Source of the DNA: an uncultured Lachnospiraceae bacterium
GTDB taxonomy: Bacteria > Bacillota > Clostridia > Lachnospirales > Lachnospiraceae
Assembly: GCA_947631955.1 (NCBI GenBank)
Contig: CANRNJ010000001.1
Span: forward strand, 124,001 to 188,000
Length of the DNA: 64,000 nt
Direction of reading: 5' to 3'
Part shown: positions 55,289-64,000 of the stretch, in pieces
Position numbering within the stretch: the stretch's first letter is position 1
Layout: the number at the start of each line of letters is the position of its first letter
Position numbers and translations under genes: made by a program
The notes under the pieces: model-generated
What the model was told of the DNA's origin: nothing
The model's database searches: none
Seen by the model: the letters and a program-made list of their open reading frames with translations, nothing else

Positions 55289-56165
55289 AGCCGACCACCT
55301 CCGTTTCGCTGATAAAGATCTCCTCCAATGATAACGGCAGCACTTCAAAGAAGACCGTGTTGACCGCCGCAAATCTGGCGATCACTTCCTCTCTGGAAGC
55401 CCGCACCGTATAGGTATAAAGGGAACCTCTGCGCTCCACTTTCATGATATTCATGTCTTTTTCCGCTTTTCTTGCATCCTCTTCCGACGCAAAGACGCTC
55501 TGCACTTTCTGGATATTGCTCTTCATGTCTTCCAGATCCTTGGACAAAAGAACGCCGCCCTTGTGAAGAAGCCCCACATGATCGCAGATGTCCTCCAGTT
55601 CCCTCAAATTGTGGGAGGCGATAACGGGAGTCAGCCCGTTCTCTTCTATCTCTTTTGCAAAAATACTCTTGATGCCTTGGCGCATCACCGGATCCAGACC
55701 GTCGAACGTTTCGTCGCACAGCAGGTATCTCGTGTGTGCGCATATGCCGAGGAGCAGCGCCAGCTGTTTCTTCATTCCCTTGGAATAGGTGCTGATCTTC
55801 CTGTTCTTGTCTAAATTGAAATTGTCCAGATACCGGTAAAATTCTCCCGAATTAAAATTTTCGTAAATGCTGCTGTAATAACTCTCCATCGCTTTCGCGT
55901 TGGAATCGCTGAAAAAATACGGATCGTCCGCTATAAAGAACAGCTTCTTCTTAACTTCGGCGTTGTCGTATACCGGCGCCCCGTCTATCGCCACCGTTCC
56001 TCCGTCAGGCTTCAGCACGCCGCACACCATGCGGAGCACGGTGCTCTTTCCCGCCCCGTTCGTCCCGATCAGTCCGAACACCGTATGGTCTTTGATAGTC
56101 ACGCTGACGCCATCGACCGCTTTGATCTCTTCAAATGATTTCGTAAGATTATGTATTTCTATCAT
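55260..56165 (-). CDS. ABC transporter ATP-binding protein (YtrB-like)
   Basis: A 301-residue ATPase: Walker A GTNGAGKSTVLR, signature YSKGMKKQLALL (the SKGM variant common in this exporter class), Walker B YLLCDETFDGLDP, H-loop ASHNL. The final 80 residues form the C-terminal extension found in BcrA/YtrB-type ATPases. Order ytrA, ATPase, permease with overlaps means one transcript. AAAGGGAAAAGT precedes the ATG. Confidence 0.92.
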   Translation of the reverse strand: MIEIHNLTKSFEEIKAVDGVSVTIKDHTVFGLIGTNGAGKSTVLRMVCGVLKPDGGTVAIDGAPVYDNAEVKKKLFFIADDPYFFSDSNAKAMESYYSSIYENFNSGEFYRYLDNFNLDKNRKISTYSKGMKKQLALLLGICAHTRYLLCDETFDGLDPVMRQGIKSIFAKEIEENGLTPVIASHNLRELEDICDHVGLLHKGGVLLSKDLEDMKSNIQKVQSVFASEEDARKAEKDMNIMKVERRGSLYTYTVRASREEVIARFAAVNTVFFEVLPLSLEEIFISETEVVGYDIKKIILG

Positions 56166-56181
56166 ACTTTTCCCTTTCCGC

Positions 56182-56535
56182 TCAGAGAGCTTCTATCTCG
56201 TGGATGATCTGTTCCTTCGGCATACCGATCTCCATCACTTCCCTTGCCAGTTTCAAGATCTGATCCAGATACTCGCTCCTGCGTTTCTGTGCAAGTCCGC
56301 TATCGTCCGCCACAAAATTTCCCCGGCCTTTCACCGTATAGATAAAGCCCTGCCTTTCAAGATCCGCATAGGCTTTCTGGATCGTGTTCGGATTAATCGA
56401 GAGTTCCATGGCAAGACTGCGGACCGACGGCATCTGCTCGTCGGGCTGCATCACGCCCTTCAATATCAGGGTCTTGAATCGCTCCACGATCTGCTCGTAT
56501 ATTGGATGCGCGTCCTTGTAATCTATAATAATGAT
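56182..56535 (-). CDS. GntR/YtrA-family repressor, start codon not canonical
   Basis: The frame reads PIIIIDYKDAHPIYEQIVERFKTLILKG, then a winged helix (MPSVRSLAMELSINPNTIQKAYADLERQGFIYTVKGRGNF) and a short C-terminal helix pair, the YtrA architecture. The track start at 56637 coincides with the -35 element, so it is false. A perfect AAAGGAGG lies at 56546-56553. The nearest ATG (56540-56542) is out of frame; in frame after it comes ATC at 56535. An alternative in-frame GTG at 56565 has a weak site. One extra base after ATGTCC would explain this. It would repress the exporter until inducer appears. Confidence 0.75.
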   Translation of the reverse strand: MIIIDYKDAHPIYEQIVERFKTLILKGVMQPDEQMPSVRSLAMELSINPNTIQKAYADLERQGFIYTVKGRGNFVADDSGLAQKRRSEYLDQILKLAREVMEIGMPKEQIIHEIEAL

Positions 56536-56578
56536 AGGACATACCTCCTTTCGGTTTCTTCCCACACGCTCGTCCCAT

Positions 56579-56611
56579 ACTAACTGTACTATTAGTGATA
56601 ATACACTTAGT
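56579..56611. promoter_or_regulatory. Likely YtrA operator
   Basis: ACTAACTGTA, 13-bp centre, TACACTTAGT: an imperfect palindrome (nine of ten pairs). It overlaps the -10 element of the ytrA promoter, as expected for a GntR-type autorepressor. Confidence 0.5.
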
Positions 56612-56637
56612 ATCGCATAATGACCGCATCCTGTCAA
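56609..56637 (-). promoter_or_regulatory. Promoter of the ytrA operon
   Basis: TTGACA, 17-bp spacer, GATACT on the minus strand, with transcript start near 56602 and a leader of about 60 bases. Confidence 0.62.
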
Positions 56638-56648
56638 GCGCTCAGCAT

Positions 56649-56718
56649 AAAAAACAGGGAAATATGGAATCCTGCGCCGCCGCTCTGCAACGGCAGCCCA
56701 AAGACTGATATTTCCCTG
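56649..56718 (-). terminator. Terminator of gpmI
   Basis: Inverted repeat CAGGGAAATAT / ATATTTCCCTG with a long loop that holds an inner hairpin, followed on the minus strand by TTTTTT. It lies about 42 bp after the gpmI stop and before the ytrA promoter. Confidence 0.72.
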
Positions 56719-56759
56719 AATGATAACGTATATGACAGGAATCCGTATCGACCCTGTAT

Positions 56760-58301
56760 TTATTTAAGCAGAAGCGACCTGCCCGTCATTTCCGCCGGCT
56801 GCTCCATGCCCATCAGCTCGATCAGCGTAGGTACGATATCGGCCAGACATCCGCCCTCTCTGAGTTTGTATGCGGGATCCGCATTGACCAGGATAAAAGG
56901 CACCGGGTTGGTCGTATGCGCGGTAAAAGGCGCGCCCGTTTCATAATCGATCAGCTGCTCCGCATTGCCATGGTCCGCACAGATGAACATCACTCCATCT
57001 ACTTCCTTGATGGCTTCCACCGCGCGTCCTACGCACTCGTCAACCGCCTCCACGGCTTTGACGGCCGCTTCCATGACGCCGGTATGCCCTACCATATCCG
57101 GATTTGCAAAGTTGATGATGATAACGTCATACCCGCCGGACTTGATGCAGTCCACAAGTTTATCGCACACTTCGTACGCGCTCATCTGCGGCTTAAGATC
57201 GTAAGTCGCCACGTCTTTCGGAGAATTGACCAAGATCCTCTCCTCGTTCTTATTGGGCTCTTCCACGCCGCCGTTAAAGAAGAATGTTACATGCGCGTAC
57301 TTCTCCGTTTCCGCCAGCCGCACCTGTTTCATACCATTGGCTGCGATCCACTCGCCGAACGTATTCGTAACGGCGATCTTGTGAAAAGCGACTTCTTTGT
57401 TCGGGATCGTCGGATCATAATCGGAGAAACATACATAGGTGAGATCCAGTTTTTTCTCCCGTTCAAAGCCCTTGAAATCATCGTCGCAGAAGCTTCTGGT
57501 GATCTCTCTTGCCCGGTCGGGGCGGAAGTTAAAGAAGACCACGGAATCACCGTCCTTAATGACAGCCGTCGGCGCGCCGTTTTTCATCACAACGGTAGGC
57601 TTTACAAATTCATCCGTTTCTTCTCTGTCATAGGAAGCCTGAATACCTTCCGCCGCGCTTGCGGCTTCCAGACCTTCTCCCTTAGTCAATGCCGCATAGG
57701 CTTTCTGCACTCTGTCATAGTTGTTATCCCGGTCCATGGCATAATAACGTCCGGTCACGGTAGCGACCTCGCCCACGCCGATCTTCTTCATTTCTTTTTC
57801 CAGTTCTTCCACATAGCCCTTGCCGCTTGCCGGAGGGGTATCACGTCCATCCAGAAAAGCATGTACATACACTTTGCTCAATCCGCTGCGCTTCGCCAAT
57901 TCCAAAAGCCCGTACAGGTGCGTATTATGGCTGTGCACGCCGCCGTCGGACACAAGGCCGAACAGATGCAGCGAAGAATCGTTCTTCCGGCAGTTGTTGA
58001 CCGCGTCAAGCAGCGCGGGATTCTCAAAAAATGTGCCGTCCTGGATCTCTTTGGTGATCCGGGTCAGCTCCTGATAGACGATACGCCCTGCGCCCATGTT
58101 CAGATGTCCTACTTCGGAGTTTCCCATCTGCCCTTCGGGAAGCCCCACCGCCATGCCGCTGGCATTTCCCTTTACAAATGGATACTCCGCCATAAGTTTG
58201 TCCATTACCGGCGTCTTTGCCTGCGCCACCGCGTTTCCTTCGGTTTTGTCATTCAGACCGTAACCGTCCAAGATCATTAATACTGTTGGTTTTTTTCTCA
58301 T
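56760..58301 (-). CDS. gpmI: Cofactor-independent phosphoglycerate mutase
   Basis: Alkaline-phosphatase-fold enzyme of 513 residues that interconverts 3- and 2-phosphoglycerate. Metal and catalytic motifs: LMILDGYG near the N-terminus, the phosphorylated Ser in NSEVGHLNMGAGR, YVHAFLDGRDTPP, FNFRPDRARE and CADHGNAEQL near the C-terminus. The start at 58301 follows GAGGAGG; the track start is the ATG that contains that site. Mn dependence is usual in Firmicutes. A terminator follows. Confidence 0.96.
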   Translation of the reverse strand: MRKKPTVLMILDGYGLNDKTEGNAVAQAKTPVMDKLMAEYPFVKGNASGMAVGLPEGQMGNSEVGHLNMGAGRIVYQELTRITKEIQDGTFFENPALLDAVNNCRKNDSSLHLFGLVSDGGVHSHNTHLYGLLELAKRSGLSKVYVHAFLDGRDTPPASGKGYVEELEKEMKKIGVGEVATVTGRYYAMDRDNNYDRVQKAYAALTKGEGLEAASAAEGIQASYDREETDEFVKPTVVMKNGAPTAVIKDGDSVVFFNFRPDRAREITRSFCDDDFKGFEREKKLDLTYVCFSDYDPTIPNKEVAFHKIAVTNTFGEWIAANGMKQVRLAETEKYAHVTFFFNGGVEEPNKNEERILVNSPKDVATYDLKPQMSAYEVCDKLVDCIKSGGYDVIIINFANPDMVGHTGVMEAAVKAVEAVDECVGRAVEAIKEVDGVMFICADHGNAEQLIDYETGAPFTAHTTNPVPFILVNADPAYKLREGGCLADIVPTLIELMGMEQPAEMTGRSLLLK

Positions 58302-58384
58302 TGTCTGCCTCCTCATATACTTTTATATTGTTCTGTATTGTGATATGCCATGATACGTTATTGCCAGGACTGCCTCCGGCGGTC

Positions 58385-59872
58385 TTAATAATCGATCTCC
58401 CACTCGTGTTCGCCGCCCCAGTCGCCGATGGCGTTGGTAGTGATCCCGTCGTCTGTAGTGACCTTGGTATCAAACCGGTAATTCATCTGGGGTACATAAC
58501 TGCCGTTGATCTTGACATTGCTGTACAGGTACTGCACCGTGTACTCCGTGTGGGAGCCATCGCCGTTCTCCTGCACGGGTTCATAGGAAACCACGCTTCT
58601 CTGCACACCGTCGTCCTCCTGATGCGTCCCCCAGACCGTGATGATCCCCTGCCGGTTATCATATTCGGTTTCATCCGGAAAATAGAACCGGATCTTGTCT
58701 TCTTCCCTGTGCAGCACGAGCAGTTCTTTGTTCACCGGAATGTAGACCGAGCCTTCCCAGTATCCTGAATTACCGTTGATAAACGAATCCCGGATCTCCT
58801 GATAGGATTCCTCCGTCACCAGTTCCCGCGCATAAGTAAAATCCCCCGACTCAAACTTTGCAAAGGCGGGCGCGAAATATTCCCGGATCTCCCCGGCGCG
58901 TTCAAGACAGGCTATGGTTTCTTCGACCCTCGGATCCTGTACCTTGTCGTTGACGTCCGCAAGCAGGGCGGCATATTGATCGACATGTGCCATGCTGAAA
59001 CGCACATAGGGCGTATCGATCAGCACATACTGTATCAGCAGTTCCTTCAATGCGTCCGTCGGAGTCGATCCGTACACTGTCAGCATCCTTCTGACAAGCT
59101 GCTCGTATTCCGCATAACTGCAGGTATCCTGCGATGCATCCGCATCAAAGAACAGCATACAGGTATCCTCTTCCTCCGACATCATTAACAGCCGTCTGAA
59201 ACAGTTGTCCAAAAGAGAAACGGCGTCCGTATTGTCCCCTTCCAGTTCCAAGATCTGGATCCCCTTGTCCACTGTTTCCAACGAACAGCTGCCCGCGTTG
59301 ATCTCGCCGGCCGCTTCATTGAACACTTCCACACAATAATAATGCCTGAGTCCCTCGTCCTGTGTCTGCTCCCAGCCTTTATACAATATCTGCTTTGCTT
59401 CGTCCGGCTTGTCCTGCGCCAGATAATTATCCGCTATACGCCGATATCCTTCGACATAATCCGGATCGATCGACAGCGCTTCCTCGTACGCGGTCTGCGC
59501 ACCGGCATAGTCCTCCTGCCCGGTAAACCGGTCCCCTTCCGCCAGACACCTCTCGAATCTTGCGGACGGGCTGTTGTACCTCACGGCGGATATTACGGCA
59601 ATAACGACCGCGGCCGCCAATGCAGCGGCTATCAGGATCTTCTGCCGTCTGACCCTTCTGCGGCGGGCCTCACGCTTTCTGACGCGTGCCTCGTCCCGCC
59701 CGGTATTCCCGGCGCCGGAACCCTGTGCCGTACCTTTTGCGGGAGTCCTTTTCTTCCTTACGGGCTTTTTCTTTGCTCTAACCTTTTTAACCGGTTTCCT
59801 TCCGGGGTCTTTCTTTACTTTTTCCTTTGGTTTTATCGGCTCTTCGGCCTCTTCGTCATACATATTTTCCAT
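58385..59872 (-). CDS. TPR-repeat membrane protein with a very basic N-terminus
   Basis: A 495-residue protein. Residues 1-75 are acidic then extremely Lys/Arg-rich (KKVRAKKKPVRKKRTPAKG, REARRRRVRRQK), probably cytoplasmic and nucleic-acid or membrane binding. A helix follows at about 78-98 (ILIAAALAAAVVIAVISAV). TPR-like repeats start near 108 (ARFERCLAEGDRFTGQEDYAGAQTAYEEALSIDP), then a beta-rich C-terminal domain. The function is not recognised. It lies 83 bp upstream of gpmI in the same orientation, perhaps cotranscribed. Confidence 0.78.
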   Translation of the reverse strand: MENMYDEEAEEPIKPKEKVKKDPGRKPVKKVRAKKKPVRKKRTPAKGTAQGSGAGNTGRDEARVRKREARRRRVRRQKILIAAALAAAVVIAVISAVRYNSPSARFERCLAEGDRFTGQEDYAGAQTAYEEALSIDPDYVEGYRRIADNYLAQDKPDEAKQILYKGWEQTQDEGLRHYYCVEVFNEAAGEINAGSCSLETVDKGIQILELEGDNTDAVSLLDNCFRRLLMMSEEEDTCMLFFDADASQDTCSYAEYEQLVRRMLTVYGSTPTDALKELLIQYVLIDTPYVRFSMAHVDQYAALLADVNDKVQDPRVEETIACLERAGEIREYFAPAFAKFESGDFTYARELVTEESYQEIRDSFINGNSGYWEGSVYIPVNKELLVLHREEDKIRFYFPDETEYDNRQGIITVWGTHQEDDGVQRSVVSYEPVQENGDGSHTEYTVQYLYSNVKINGSYVPQMNYRFDTKVTTDDGITTNAIGDWGGEHEWEIDY

Positions 59873-60059
59873 ACCTTCACAATACTAGCATATTTTACCG
59901 GATCTTGTCCAGCGGTCGCACTTTCTTTCTATACGTTTTTTCCCGCCTGTGATACAATAAGTGCAGACACAGCGGCCTGAATTCAGAGAATCGCGTTGCG
60001 GTTCTCCCGGTACCGACATCTGAGAATTATGTACACAGGCGCTTTAAAGGGAGAAAAGA

Positions 60060-60668
60060 ATGGATAACAGCAGCGGCCGGACAATACGGATCCAATATCA
60101 GAGCAGGCTCTATGAACTTCCCTATACCCTTGTCCGCAGCGGCCGGAAAAGTCTGGCGGTCAGCATCGATCCCGACGGGCAGATCACCGTCCGCGTTCCT
60201 CAGCGCATCTCCCAAAAAGAGATCGACCACTTTCTCATTGACAAGCGGATATGGATCGTCACCAGATATCTCGAAATGATGAAGCGGCGGCAGGACATTC
60301 CCGCGTCCGATCTGACGGACACGCAGCGCGCCGCACTGGAGAAACGTTATATCGCCGCGGCAAAAGAATACTTTCCCAAAAGAGCCGCCTACTTCCAACA
60401 GTTCACCGGCGGCACATACAGCCGCATTTCCATCCGCGGCCAGAAGACCCGGTGGGGAAGCTGCAGCGCCAAAGGAACGCTCTCCTTCAACTGGCGGCTC
60501 ATGCTGGCGCCGCCTGCGGTCCTCGATTATGTGGTGGTCCATGAACTGTGCCATCTGTCGCACATGGATCACTCCGATTCCTTCTGGAAAAAAGTGGAGT
60601 CGGTATACCCGGACTACCGCACGGCGCGCAAGTGGCTCAAAGACCACGGCCATGAACTGGTGCTGTAG
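60060..60668 (+). CDS. YgjP-like metallopeptidase (M48-related, DUF45)
   Basis: A 202-residue cytoplasmic protein with the YgjP signature: RGQKTRWGSCSAKGTLSFNWRLMLAP and the zinc motif VVHELCHLSHMDHSDSFW (HExxH with a third ligand downstream). Relatives are wedged between SprT-like and M48 proteases; substrate unknown. The gene is on the plus strand, divergent from the TPR gene. A candidate extended -10 (TGATACAAT near 59951) lies about 100 bp upstream; it is not listed as a separate feature. GGGAG precedes the start. Confidence 0.88.
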   Translation: MDNSSGRTIRIQYQSRLYELPYTLVRSGRKSLAVSIDPDGQITVRVPQRISQKEIDHFLIDKRIWIVTRYLEMMKRRQDIPASDLTDTQRAALEKRYIAAAKEYFPKRAAYFQQFTGGTYSRISIRGQKTRWGSCSAKGTLSFNWRLMLAPPAVLDYVVVHELCHLSHMDHSDSFWKKVESVYPDYRTARKWLKDHGHELVL

Positions 60669-60741
60669 GGATCCGGCACAGTAGACAGACTGCTCAAAAG
60701 CCAGCCGGCACAAAAGCCTGTCGGCTCACACGACCGGCCAT

Positions 60742-60769
60742 AAAACAGAGCTGCCCGGCAGGCAGCCCT
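60742..60769 (-). terminator. Terminator of mecA
   Basis: On the minus strand AGGGCTGCC pairs with GGCAGCTCT (one G-T) around a four-base loop and is followed by a short TTTT. It lies about 20 bp after the mecA stop, in the convergent gap with the YgjP-like gene. Confidence 0.6.
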
Positions 60770-60789
60770 GATACAAGATTCCATTTCTC

Positions 60790-61455
60790 TTACGCCGTAT
60801 AGATCCGGCGCAGTCTGCTTACGGCTCTGTTCGCTATAAGACATTCGCCATGTTCTTCCAGATACTGCATCCTCTCCTCAGACACGGCAATAAGGTTCCC
60901 GAACTCCAGCGCCTCCGCGCTGATCTTATTCAACATGCTGTAGGACATCCGGTTCTTCTCGATCACGAGATAATATGCGTCGTCCGCTTTGTACAGATGG
61001 CTTTTGACCGATACATCGGACGGGATCGCAGCCGTATACTGCATCACCTGATGGATCGATGCAAAAACAAACATACGGCGGTTATCGTCCGCTGCCCCGT
61101 CGGCGCCGCCTGCCAAAGACTGGCGGGACGATTCGTCCTGTCTGCCGAGTTCCTCGCTGACTCCCTGAAGCACTTCCTTCAGATGCTGCAGGATATCCCT
61201 GAAAGCGGCCGGACCTTCATTTGTAAAAGTAACGACCAGTCCCTTATTCTGCAGGGGCGTTATCTGCATCGTGATATTGTCGCCGCTCACGATATATCCG
61301 ACTTCCTCGTGCGCGCGTTCTATAATGTCGCGCAGGAATCCCTCGCCCTTTTCATTGCGCTCAAAAATATCCGACAGCGTCAATCCGTATTCCAGCATAT
61401 CTTCTTCTGAGATTATGCACTGTACCGTTGCATCATTGATCTTCTTATATTTCAT
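60790..61455 (-). CDS. mecA: ClpC adaptor protein MecA
   Basis: A 221-residue protein with the MecA N-terminal domain (MKYKKINDATVQCIISEEDMLEYGLTLSDIFERN), a low-complexity linker (SRQSLAGGADGAADD) and the C-terminal ClpC-binding domain (RMFVFASIHQVMQYTAAIPS, SYLYKADDAYYLVIE-like strand). It delivers substrates to ClpCP; no clp gene is in the window. The leader carries a small hairpin (GCTCC / GGAGC) upstream of the gene. Confidence 0.9.
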   Translation of the reverse strand: MKYKKINDATVQCIISEEDMLEYGLTLSDIFERNEKGEGFLRDIIERAHEEVGYIVSGDNITMQITPLQNKGLVVTFTNEGPAAFRDILQHLKEVLQGVSEELGRQDESSRQSLAGGADGAADDNRRMFVFASIHQVMQYTAAIPSDVSVKSHLYKADDAYYLVIEKNRMSYSMLNKISAEALEFGNLIAVSEERMQYLEEHGECLIANRAVSRLRRIYTA

Positions 61456-61677
61456 AATGAACTGTTATCCTCTGTTTTCTTCTCCCTGACGCCGTCCGAT
61501 GCCGCTTCCATGCCGCCGGTACGGACCGCGCCGCCTTTCGTATGACCGCTCCTCAAACGGAGCGTATTATTATTCTACCACAAAAAAACGTAATAAGGAA
61601 GATTCTTATCGCGCAATTTTATCCTTCCCTGTCAAAAAAGCCGTTTGTCCATAAAAATCGTAAAGAAAAAAGGGAAA

Positions 61678-61995
61678 ATGCCGATATTATTAACAGAACA
61701 AGGAGTTCGCCAAAATATCCAAGGAGGGATTACAGCAATTTATGCAGCAGACAAGAACTATAAAGTGGAAGCGGTTTGGGCGATAACCCCGCTGCGGAAG
61801 GTTTCTTCCAACAACAAAAAACGCCAGTCCAAGCAGAACCCGTCCAAAACATTCTCGAAGCTCTTCTTCTCAGAAGTTTTGGATGAGGCATGTGAAAGGG
61901 AAGAGCAGAAAACCATACAGATCCAGACTTCAGGCTATACCAAAAATGCGATGCCCTTTTACAATATCGTTCATATGAGGGAATATTCCCAGTAA
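61678..61995 (+). CDS. Small protein of unknown function
   Basis: A 105-residue soluble basic protein beginning MPILLTEQGVRQNIQGGITAIYAADKNY. A Lys/Asn/Ser-rich middle (SSNNKKRQSKQNPSKTF) is followed by a more ordered end (LDEACEREEQKTIQIQTSGYTKNAMPFYNIVHMREYSQ). Lachnospiraceae have similar short proteins as far as I recall; no function known. The ATG at 61678 follows AAAAGGG; the track start (TTG) is 11 codons upstream. A hairpin terminator follows its stop. Confidence 0.7.
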   Translation: MPILLTEQGVRQNIQGGITAIYAADKNYKVEAVWAITPLRKVSSNNKKRQSKQNPSKTFSKLFFSEVLDEACEREEQKTIQIQTSGYTKNAMPFYNIVHMREYSQ

Positions 61996-61998
61996 TTG

Positions 61999-62031
61999 AA
62001 AAGTCGATGAGAGATGATCTCATCGGCTTTT
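61999..62031 (+). terminator. Hairpin terminator after the small gene
   Basis: AAAAGTCGATGAGA / TCTCATCGGCTTTT with a five-base loop, three bases after the stop. It could also serve trpA on the other strand. Confidence 0.55.
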
Positions 62032-62128
62032 CGTCTGCCTGACGCTGCTGAGGCCAGACCGTCGGAGGCAGACCCGGCTGCGGCGGCAGCCATTCCATTT
62101 TTCCATATCCATCTATCCCGCTCCGGCA

Positions 62129-62923
62129 TCACCCGTTCATCTCTTTCTTGAAAGTTTCCACATACTCTCTCGCCGTGTCCGTACTATAACCGTTCTCTTC
62201 CATGAGATTGATAAAATGGGAACCGACGATACAGCCGTCTATCGTATGTTTCATCGGCGCCACATCTTTGGCGGTGCGGATACCGAATCCCATCATTACA
62301 GGGATCTTCGACACTTTCTTGACCTGTTCCAGATAGGACAGCACATTTCTGTGGAAATCCGCCGCCTGCCCGGTCACGCCCATGGAAGATACGCAGTAGA
62401 CAAATCCTCTCGCATGTTCCAGCAGCATCGGGATACGATCGCCCGATACCGGCGTCACAAGCTGGATCAGGATCGGCGCGTTTTCTTTTGCATCGAGGAC
62501 GTCCTGAAACTGCTTCTGCTCCTCATACGGCAGGTCGGGCACGATCAGCCCGTCAACTCCTGTTTCAATGCATTTGTCCACAAACCGCTCCATCCCGTAG
62601 TATGTGATCGTATTAAAATACATCATGAACACGATCGGCACCTGGCAGCCGTCCCGGCGGATATCGGCCACCATGTCGAATACCTTGCGCAGATTGGTCC
62701 CCTGCTGTATGGACTTATAGGACGCCGCCTGTATCACGGGACCGTCCGCCACCGGATCGGAGAACGGGATCCCCAGTTCCACCACATCTATTCCCGAACT
62801 GTCCAAAGTCTGCACCAGCCGGGCGCACCCTGCCATGTCCGGCAGACCGGCGGTGGTGTAGACTATAAACGCTTTCTCGCCTTTTTTCTGCACCTGCTGA
62901 AGTCTTTCTTCGATTCTGTTCAT
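62129..62923 (-). CDS. trpA: Tryptophan synthase alpha chain
   Basis: A 264-residue TIM barrel that cleaves indole-3-glycerol phosphate. Family motifs: VVELGIPFSDPVADGPVIQAA, PIVFMMYFNTITYYG, VDGLIVPDLPYEE and GFGIRTAKDV. It forms a complex with TrpB, encoded 71 bp upstream. AGGAGGACAC precedes the ATG. No anomaly. Confidence 0.96.
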   Translation of the reverse strand: MNRIEERLQQVQKKGEKAFIVYTTAGLPDMAGCARLVQTLDSSGIDVVELGIPFSDPVADGPVIQAASYKSIQQGTNLRKVFDMVADIRRDGCQVPIVFMMYFNTITYYGMERFVDKCIETGVDGLIVPDLPYEEQKQFQDVLDAKENAPILIQLVTPVSGDRIPMLLEHARGFVYCVSSMGVTGQAADFHRNVLSYLEQVKKVSKIPVMMGFGIRTAKDVAPMKHTIDGCIVGSHFINLMEENGYSTDTAREYVETFKKEMNG

Positions 62924-62994
62924 GTCAATGTGTCCTCCTAATATTCATGATATCCGTATTCCTCATATGATTTCGTATGCCATGCACCGCTGCT

Positions 62995-64000
62995 CTAATT
63001 CAGATAACCCTTTCCGCTGAAATAGGACTCTATCGTATGCACGTCCTTGTCGCCGCGTCCGGACAGGCACAGCACGATCGCCTGATCCTTGGTCATCGTC
63101 TTGGCGCGCTTGAAAGCATAGGCGAGAGCATGGGCGCTCTCGATCGCCGGAATGATGCCTTCTAGTTTACATAACTCAGCCAACGCTTCCATGGCTTCAT
63201 CATCCGTTATGGACACATATTTTGCTCTTCCGCTATCTCTTAAGTAAGCGTGTTCCGGTCCCACTCCGGGATAGTCCAGTCCGGCGGATATGGAATGGGC
63301 AAGCTGAATGTTGCCGTCCTCGTCCTGAAGCAGGTACGACCGCATACCGTGAAGGGTGCCGGGTCTTCCCAGCGCCATCGCGGAAGCGTGTTTGCCGGTT
63401 TCGATGCCCATTCCCGCTGCTTCGACGCCGATCAGCTCCACATCCTTATCATCAATAAAATCCGCAAACATACCGATCGAATTGGAGCCGCCTCCGACAC
63501 AGGCCATCACCACATCAGGGAGTCTGCCTTCCTTCTCCAGAAACTGTTTCTTGGCCTCAACGCTGATGCATTTCTGAAATTCCTTGACCATGCGCGGATA
63601 GGGGTGGGGTCCCACCGCGGACCCGATCACATAGAACGTGTCTTCCGCTTCTTTTGCCCATGTGCGGATCGCTTCGTTGGTCGCATCTTTCAGCGTATTG
63701 CTGCCGGATTCCACGCTCACGACCTCAGCGCCGAGCATCTCCATACGCATCACATTCAGATGCTGCCTCTCGATATCTTCCGAGCCCATATACACTTTGC
63801 ACTTCATATTAAAAAGCGCCGCGCCGGTAGCCGTCGCCACTCCGTGCTGTCCTGCCCCGGTTTCCGCGATCACCTTGGTTTTGCCCATTCTTTTTGCAAG
63901 AAGGATCTGCCCGATAACATTGTTGATCTTATGGGCGCCCGTATGGTTCAGGTCTTCCCGTTTCAGATAGATCTTCGTGCCGTATTTTTCCGAAAGGCGC
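62995..64000 (-). CDS. trpB: Tryptophan synthase beta chain, C-terminal part
   Basis: The gene enters from the right edge. The track starts at an internal Met (63888), but the frame is open to 64000 and reads [31 protein letters not shown], which contains the PLP-binding Lys. The rest shows [29 protein letters not shown] (phosphate loop) and the C-terminal SGRGDKD. The missing N-terminus is about 60 residues. It belongs to a trp operon extending beyond the window. Confidence 0.96.
   Translation of the reverse strand, partial: RLSEKYGTKIYLKREDLNHTGAHKINNVIGQILLAKRMGKTKVIAETGAGQHGVATATGAALFNMKCKVYMGSEDIERQHLNVMRMEMLGAEVVSVESGSNTLKDATNEAIRTWAKEAEDTFYVIGSAVGPHPYPRMVKEFQKCISVEAKKQFLEKEGRLPDVVMACVGGGSNSIGMFADFIDDKDVELIGVEAAGMGIETGKHASAMALGRPGTLHGMRSYLLQDEDGNIQLAHSISAGLDYPGVGPEHAYLRDSGRAKYVSITDDEAMEALAELCKLEGIIPAIESAHALAYAFKRAKTMTKDQAIVLCLSGRGDKDVHTIESYFSGKGYLN

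Overview
The window reads as a core chromosomal segment of a Gram-positive anaerobe of the Clostridia, most likely a member of the Lachnospiraceae. The evidence is the SCIFF peptide/maturase/SecDF locus, the murE-priA-def-fmt-rsmB-rlmN-prpC-prkC-rsgA order typical of Firmicutes, a meso-diaminopimelate-type MurE (DNPRTE), a YtrA-type GntR/ABC locus, MecA, HemZ, strong AGGAGG ribosome-binding sites and moderately high GC. Most genes are on the minus strand. No rRNA, tRNA or CRISPR array was seen.

Layout (minus-strand blocks in transcription order). Block 1 (13208 down to 1) runs murE, priA, def, fmt, a YugP-type protease, an rsmB-rlmN fusion, prpC, prkC, rsgA and then ychF. It couples wall precursor synthesis, replication restart, formyl-Met handling, rRNA methylation and PASTA-kinase signalling. 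Block 2 holds pfkB and recJ, then the SCIFF locus (scfA, scfB, secDF) with a TIGR04086-like membrane protein. A divergent CNNM/CBS protein (21241-22533) follows. Block 3 is sseB plus a hybrid histidine kinase. Block 4 is hisS-aspS plus a coupled 80-residue protein. Block 5 has surface proteins: VanW-type, CapA-type lipoprotein (plus strand) and SH3-NlpC/P60.

Block 6 (41130 down to 33549) is the most interesting candidate system. It is a Dlt-like operon: membrane transglutaminase with beta-domains, Asp/Glu-type racemase, stand-alone adenylation ligase, carrier protein, MBOAT acyltransferase, DltD-like SGNH protein with Cys in place of Ser, and a lipoprotein. The ligase lacks the Cys that DltA uses to select D-alanine, and a racemase is coupled to it. 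I infer that a polymer is esterified with a D-amino acid other than alanine.

The interval 41300-45680 is an accessory island. It has an Rpn-family PD-(D/E)XK nuclease, an AT-rich Schlafen/AlbA_2-type ATPase gene bracketed by a direct repeat of the Rpn 3' end, an ArdC fragment cut at the repeat edge, and a GNAT toxin/antitoxin-like pair whose toxin is frameshifted at a run of ten G. Beyond it lie hemZ, enolase, a MacB-like ABC system with a COG1361-like partner, a YtrA-regulated ABC exporter, gpmI, a TPR membrane protein, a YgjP-type metalloprotease, mecA, a small conserved-looking protein and the end of a trp operon (trpB partial, trpA).

All motif statements are read by eye from the translations. 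Family names come from memory of the families, and no database search was possible.
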